A stretch of DNA of 64,000 nt from Aquabacterium sp. (GTDB lineage Bacteria > Pseudomonadota > Gammaproteobacteria > Burkholderiales > Burkholderiaceae_C), in assembly GCF_016234775.1 (NCBI RefSeq), contig NZ_JACRAH010000042.1, positions 167,980-231,979 of the forward strand. The letters are read 5' to 3'. Below, piece after piece: positions 63,603 through 64,000 of this stretch. Under the pieces are notes generated by a model. It had not been told where the DNA came from, did no database searches, and saw only the letters and a list, made by a program, of their open reading frames with translations. Each line of letters opens with the position of its first letter. The stretch's first letter is position 1. A program made the translations under genes and the position numbers.

Positions 63603-64000
63603 CGGTGGCGGCTTCCAGTTCGGCCAGTTGATCGGCGGCTTGGGCGGTCAGCAAGGCGGCGATCACGTCATCGAGTTCGCCTTCCATGATGCTCAGCAGC
63701 TTGTAGAGCGTCAGGTTGATGCGGTGGTCGGTCAGGCGGCCCTGGGGGAAGTTGTAGGTGCGGATGCGGTCGGAGCGGTCGCCACTGCCGACCAGGCTTT
63801 TGCGCAGGGCGGCTTCCTTGGCGGCGCGTTCGCTGCGTTCCTTTTCCTGGATGCGGGCTTGCAGCACCTGCAGGGCCTTGGCCTTGTTGCTGTGCTGGCT
63901 GCGGCCGTCCTGGCATTCGGCCACGATGCCGGTGGGCAAGTGCACCACGCGCACGGCCGAGTCGGTCTTGTTGATGTGCTGGCCGCCGGCGCCGCTGGCG
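63595..64000 (-). CDS. prfA: Peptide chain release factor 1 (partial, C-terminal part)
   Basis: The coding frame enters from the right edge and ends at 63595. It shows the conserved [25 protein letters not shown] motif, which contains the GGQ tripeptide that triggers peptide release, then [15 protein letters not shown] and [23 protein letters not shown]. About 135 residues are visible; the N-terminal domain with the PxT codon-recognition tip lies beyond the window. Confidence 0.97.
   Translation of the reverse strand, partial: ASGAGGQHINKTDSAVRVVHLPTGIVAECQDGRSQHSNKAKALQVLQARIQEKERSERAAKEAALRKSLVGSGDRSDRIRTYNFPQGRLTDHRINLTLYKLLSIMEGELDDVIAALLTAQAADQLAELEAATGV

Overview
The window is a contiguous, gene-dense, GC-rich chromosomal segment from a betaproteobacterium, most likely order Burkholderiales (Aquabacterium/Leptothrix/Comamonadaceae-like). 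The assignment rests on gene content and order: rplU-rpmA-obgE-proB followed by rppH and proS, a ctpA-moeB pair, a type B PutA, a PEP-CTERM protein, a prfA-prmC-grxD-ubiX series, and XdhC/MocA-accompanied molybdenum hydroxylase genes. I see no insertion sequence, prophage, integrase, CRISPR array, rRNA or tRNA. All genes look intact except two cut by the window edges (a PA2779-like tail at the left, prfA at the right).

Layout. 1-3911: a C39-like peptidase lipoprotein with TPRs, a small membrane protein, a 2-keto-4-pentenoate hydratase-like gene, and a TetR/SDR pair with matching operator palindromes. 3948-12495 (minus): a tight cluster of polysaccharide deacetylase, DUF4015 glycoside hydrolase, a serine hydrolase-NamZ (DUF1343) fusion, and putA. 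12587-17635: a divergent TetR regulator and a four-gene molybdenum hydroxylase module (IorA-like, IorB-like, XdhC, MocA). 17759-22677: a large DUF748/AsmA-like protein and a convergent PHB-depolymerase-type esterase, preceded by a strong minus-strand terminator hairpin. 23044-28881: two giant signalling ATPases, one with a winged helix and one with a SAM domain plus class III nucleotide cyclase. 28904-34873: an FAD oxidoreductase, a miniature flagellar-rod-like protein behind a sigma28-like promoter, DinB, a ferredoxin, and a CheX-like/response regulator/coiled-coil operon.

35047-39178 carries a three-gene lipid A hexosamine-modification cassette (GT2, YdjC/NaxD-type deacetylase, ArnT-like GT39). 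39203-39751 holds a textbook Trp-codon transcription attenuator in front of an orphan chorismate mutase, followed after a short gap by a FlaA1/CapD-type UDP-sugar dehydratase. 41680-51581: a MASE1-CHASE hybrid histidine kinase, an MBL hydrolase, CtpA, MoeB, a LOG-family protein, arginase and a patatin phospholipase. 51618-64000: translation and housekeeping genes, including ObgE with a roughly 200-residue Lys/Ala/Val histone-H1-like tail, ProB, a periplasmic binding protein, RppH, ProS, a lytic transglycosylase, a PEP-CTERM protein, UbiX, GrxD, an outer-membrane barrel candidate, PrmC and PrfA.

The strongest unusual signals are the Trp attenuator on a chorismate mutase gene, the histone-like tail on ObgE, the glycan/peptidoglycan enzyme cluster with the NamZ fusion, the lipid A cassette, and a probable small RNA or attenuated leader upstream of the esterase. 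All domain positions are estimates read by eye.
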